From Desulfuromonadales bacterium (lineage in GTDB: Bacteria > Desulfobacterota > Desulfuromonadia > Desulfuromonadales > Syntrophotaleaceae), in NCBI GenBank assembly GCA_030154185.1, contig JASKKK010000027.1:1-32928 (forward strand): DNA of 32,928 bases. Direction: 5' to 3'. Every line of letters begins with the position of its first letter. Position 1 is the stretch's first letter. The notes below the pieces were generated by a model that did no database searches, was not told the origin of the DNA, and saw only the letters and a list, made by a program, of their open reading frames with translations. Below are positions 32,653-32,928 of the stretch, piece by piece. The position numbers and the translations under genes are program-made.

Positions 32653-32904
32653 ATGTTTCATCCAACATAGACGGGACGGAAAGAAGTGTCAATGCTTTTC
32701 AGAGGAAACGAGCGGCTTGGCCGTCTTCCCTTGATTGAGATCCGCTTAAATGGTATGTGTAACGTTTAATTCTGTCGCACGGATATTCGCAAGAGCATGG
32801 AGGCAAACGGACATGAGAATATCCTTGCATGTTATAGATTTCCATCCAAATCCACAACGCCTCATGCCGCTGTGGCATGGTCTGCCGAGGAAAGTAAGGG
32901 CTTG

Positions 32905-32928
32905 ATGAATCCGTCCATTGTCGTGATC
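32905..32928 (+). CDS. Possible gene start cut by the window edge
   Basis: ATG 32905 opens MNPSIVVI to the window end, with GTAAGGG 4-5 nt upstream. The beginning is compatible with a nucleotide-binding Rossmann strand, but eight residues are too few to name a family. A 30-codon frame (32813-32904/7) ends in a TGATG overlap with it. Confidence 0.3.

Overview
The window looks like chromosomal DNA of an anaerobic, Gram-negative deltaproteobacterium of the Desulfuromonas/Pelobacter (Syntrophotalea)/Geobacter type. This placement is inferred from gene content: tRNA-Sec with SelB and a selenium-type LysR regulator, a hybrid-cluster protein, a NuoE/NuoF/NuoG-like diaphorase, Feo iron uptake, an outer-membrane porin and a CDF/NifX-like fusion. 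No 16S gene, phage, transposase or CRISPR array is visible.

Left part (1-7.2 kb, all + strand): an archaeal-type phosphoglycerate-mutase-like phosphatase and an NMN-adenylyltransferase-like protein. Next comes a tightly overlapping pstSCAB phosphate importer, a soluble P-type-ATPase-like HAD phosphatase and a LysR regulator. From 7.3 to 9.6 kb lie tRNA-Sec (UCA anticodon) and selB. A 978-bp stretch without a convincing gene but with several strong inverted repeats follows. Then comes a three-gene NADH-diaphorase/iron-sulfur operon (10.6-14.0 kb) that stops at a strong terminator without any catalytic subunit.

Middle part (14-23.3 kb): an MBL-fold hydrolase, a truncated methyltransferase coupled to a tiny ORF, a ubiquitin-like sulfur carrier ending in Gly-Gly-Met, a DUF72 protein, and hcp with an HcpR-like palindrome upstream. 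A compact minus-strand operon follows: C39-like peptidase, RimK-like ATP-grasp ligase, GCS2 (glutamate-cysteine ligase family) and N-formylglutamate amidohydrolase. I read this as an amide-bond-forming and amide-cleaving system of unknown product, and it is the best candidate for an undescribed enzymatic pathway here.

Right part (23.5-32.9 kb): a zinc-ribbon protein, a CDF transporter fused to a NifX-like domain and a DUF5320 protein, with related promoter motifs. Then come a coiled-coil lipoprotein and a minus-strand feoA-feoB-Cys-rich-protein-porin cluster with a good promoter and Fur-like sites. A membrane protein precedes a 590-bp intergenic region, and ribB is preceded by a textbook FMN riboswitch. 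The 590-bp region carries two homologous minus-strand hairpin/terminator units. Both expose the anti-Shine-Dalgarno sequence CCTCC twice and show compensatory stem changes, so I propose a tandem small-RNA family.
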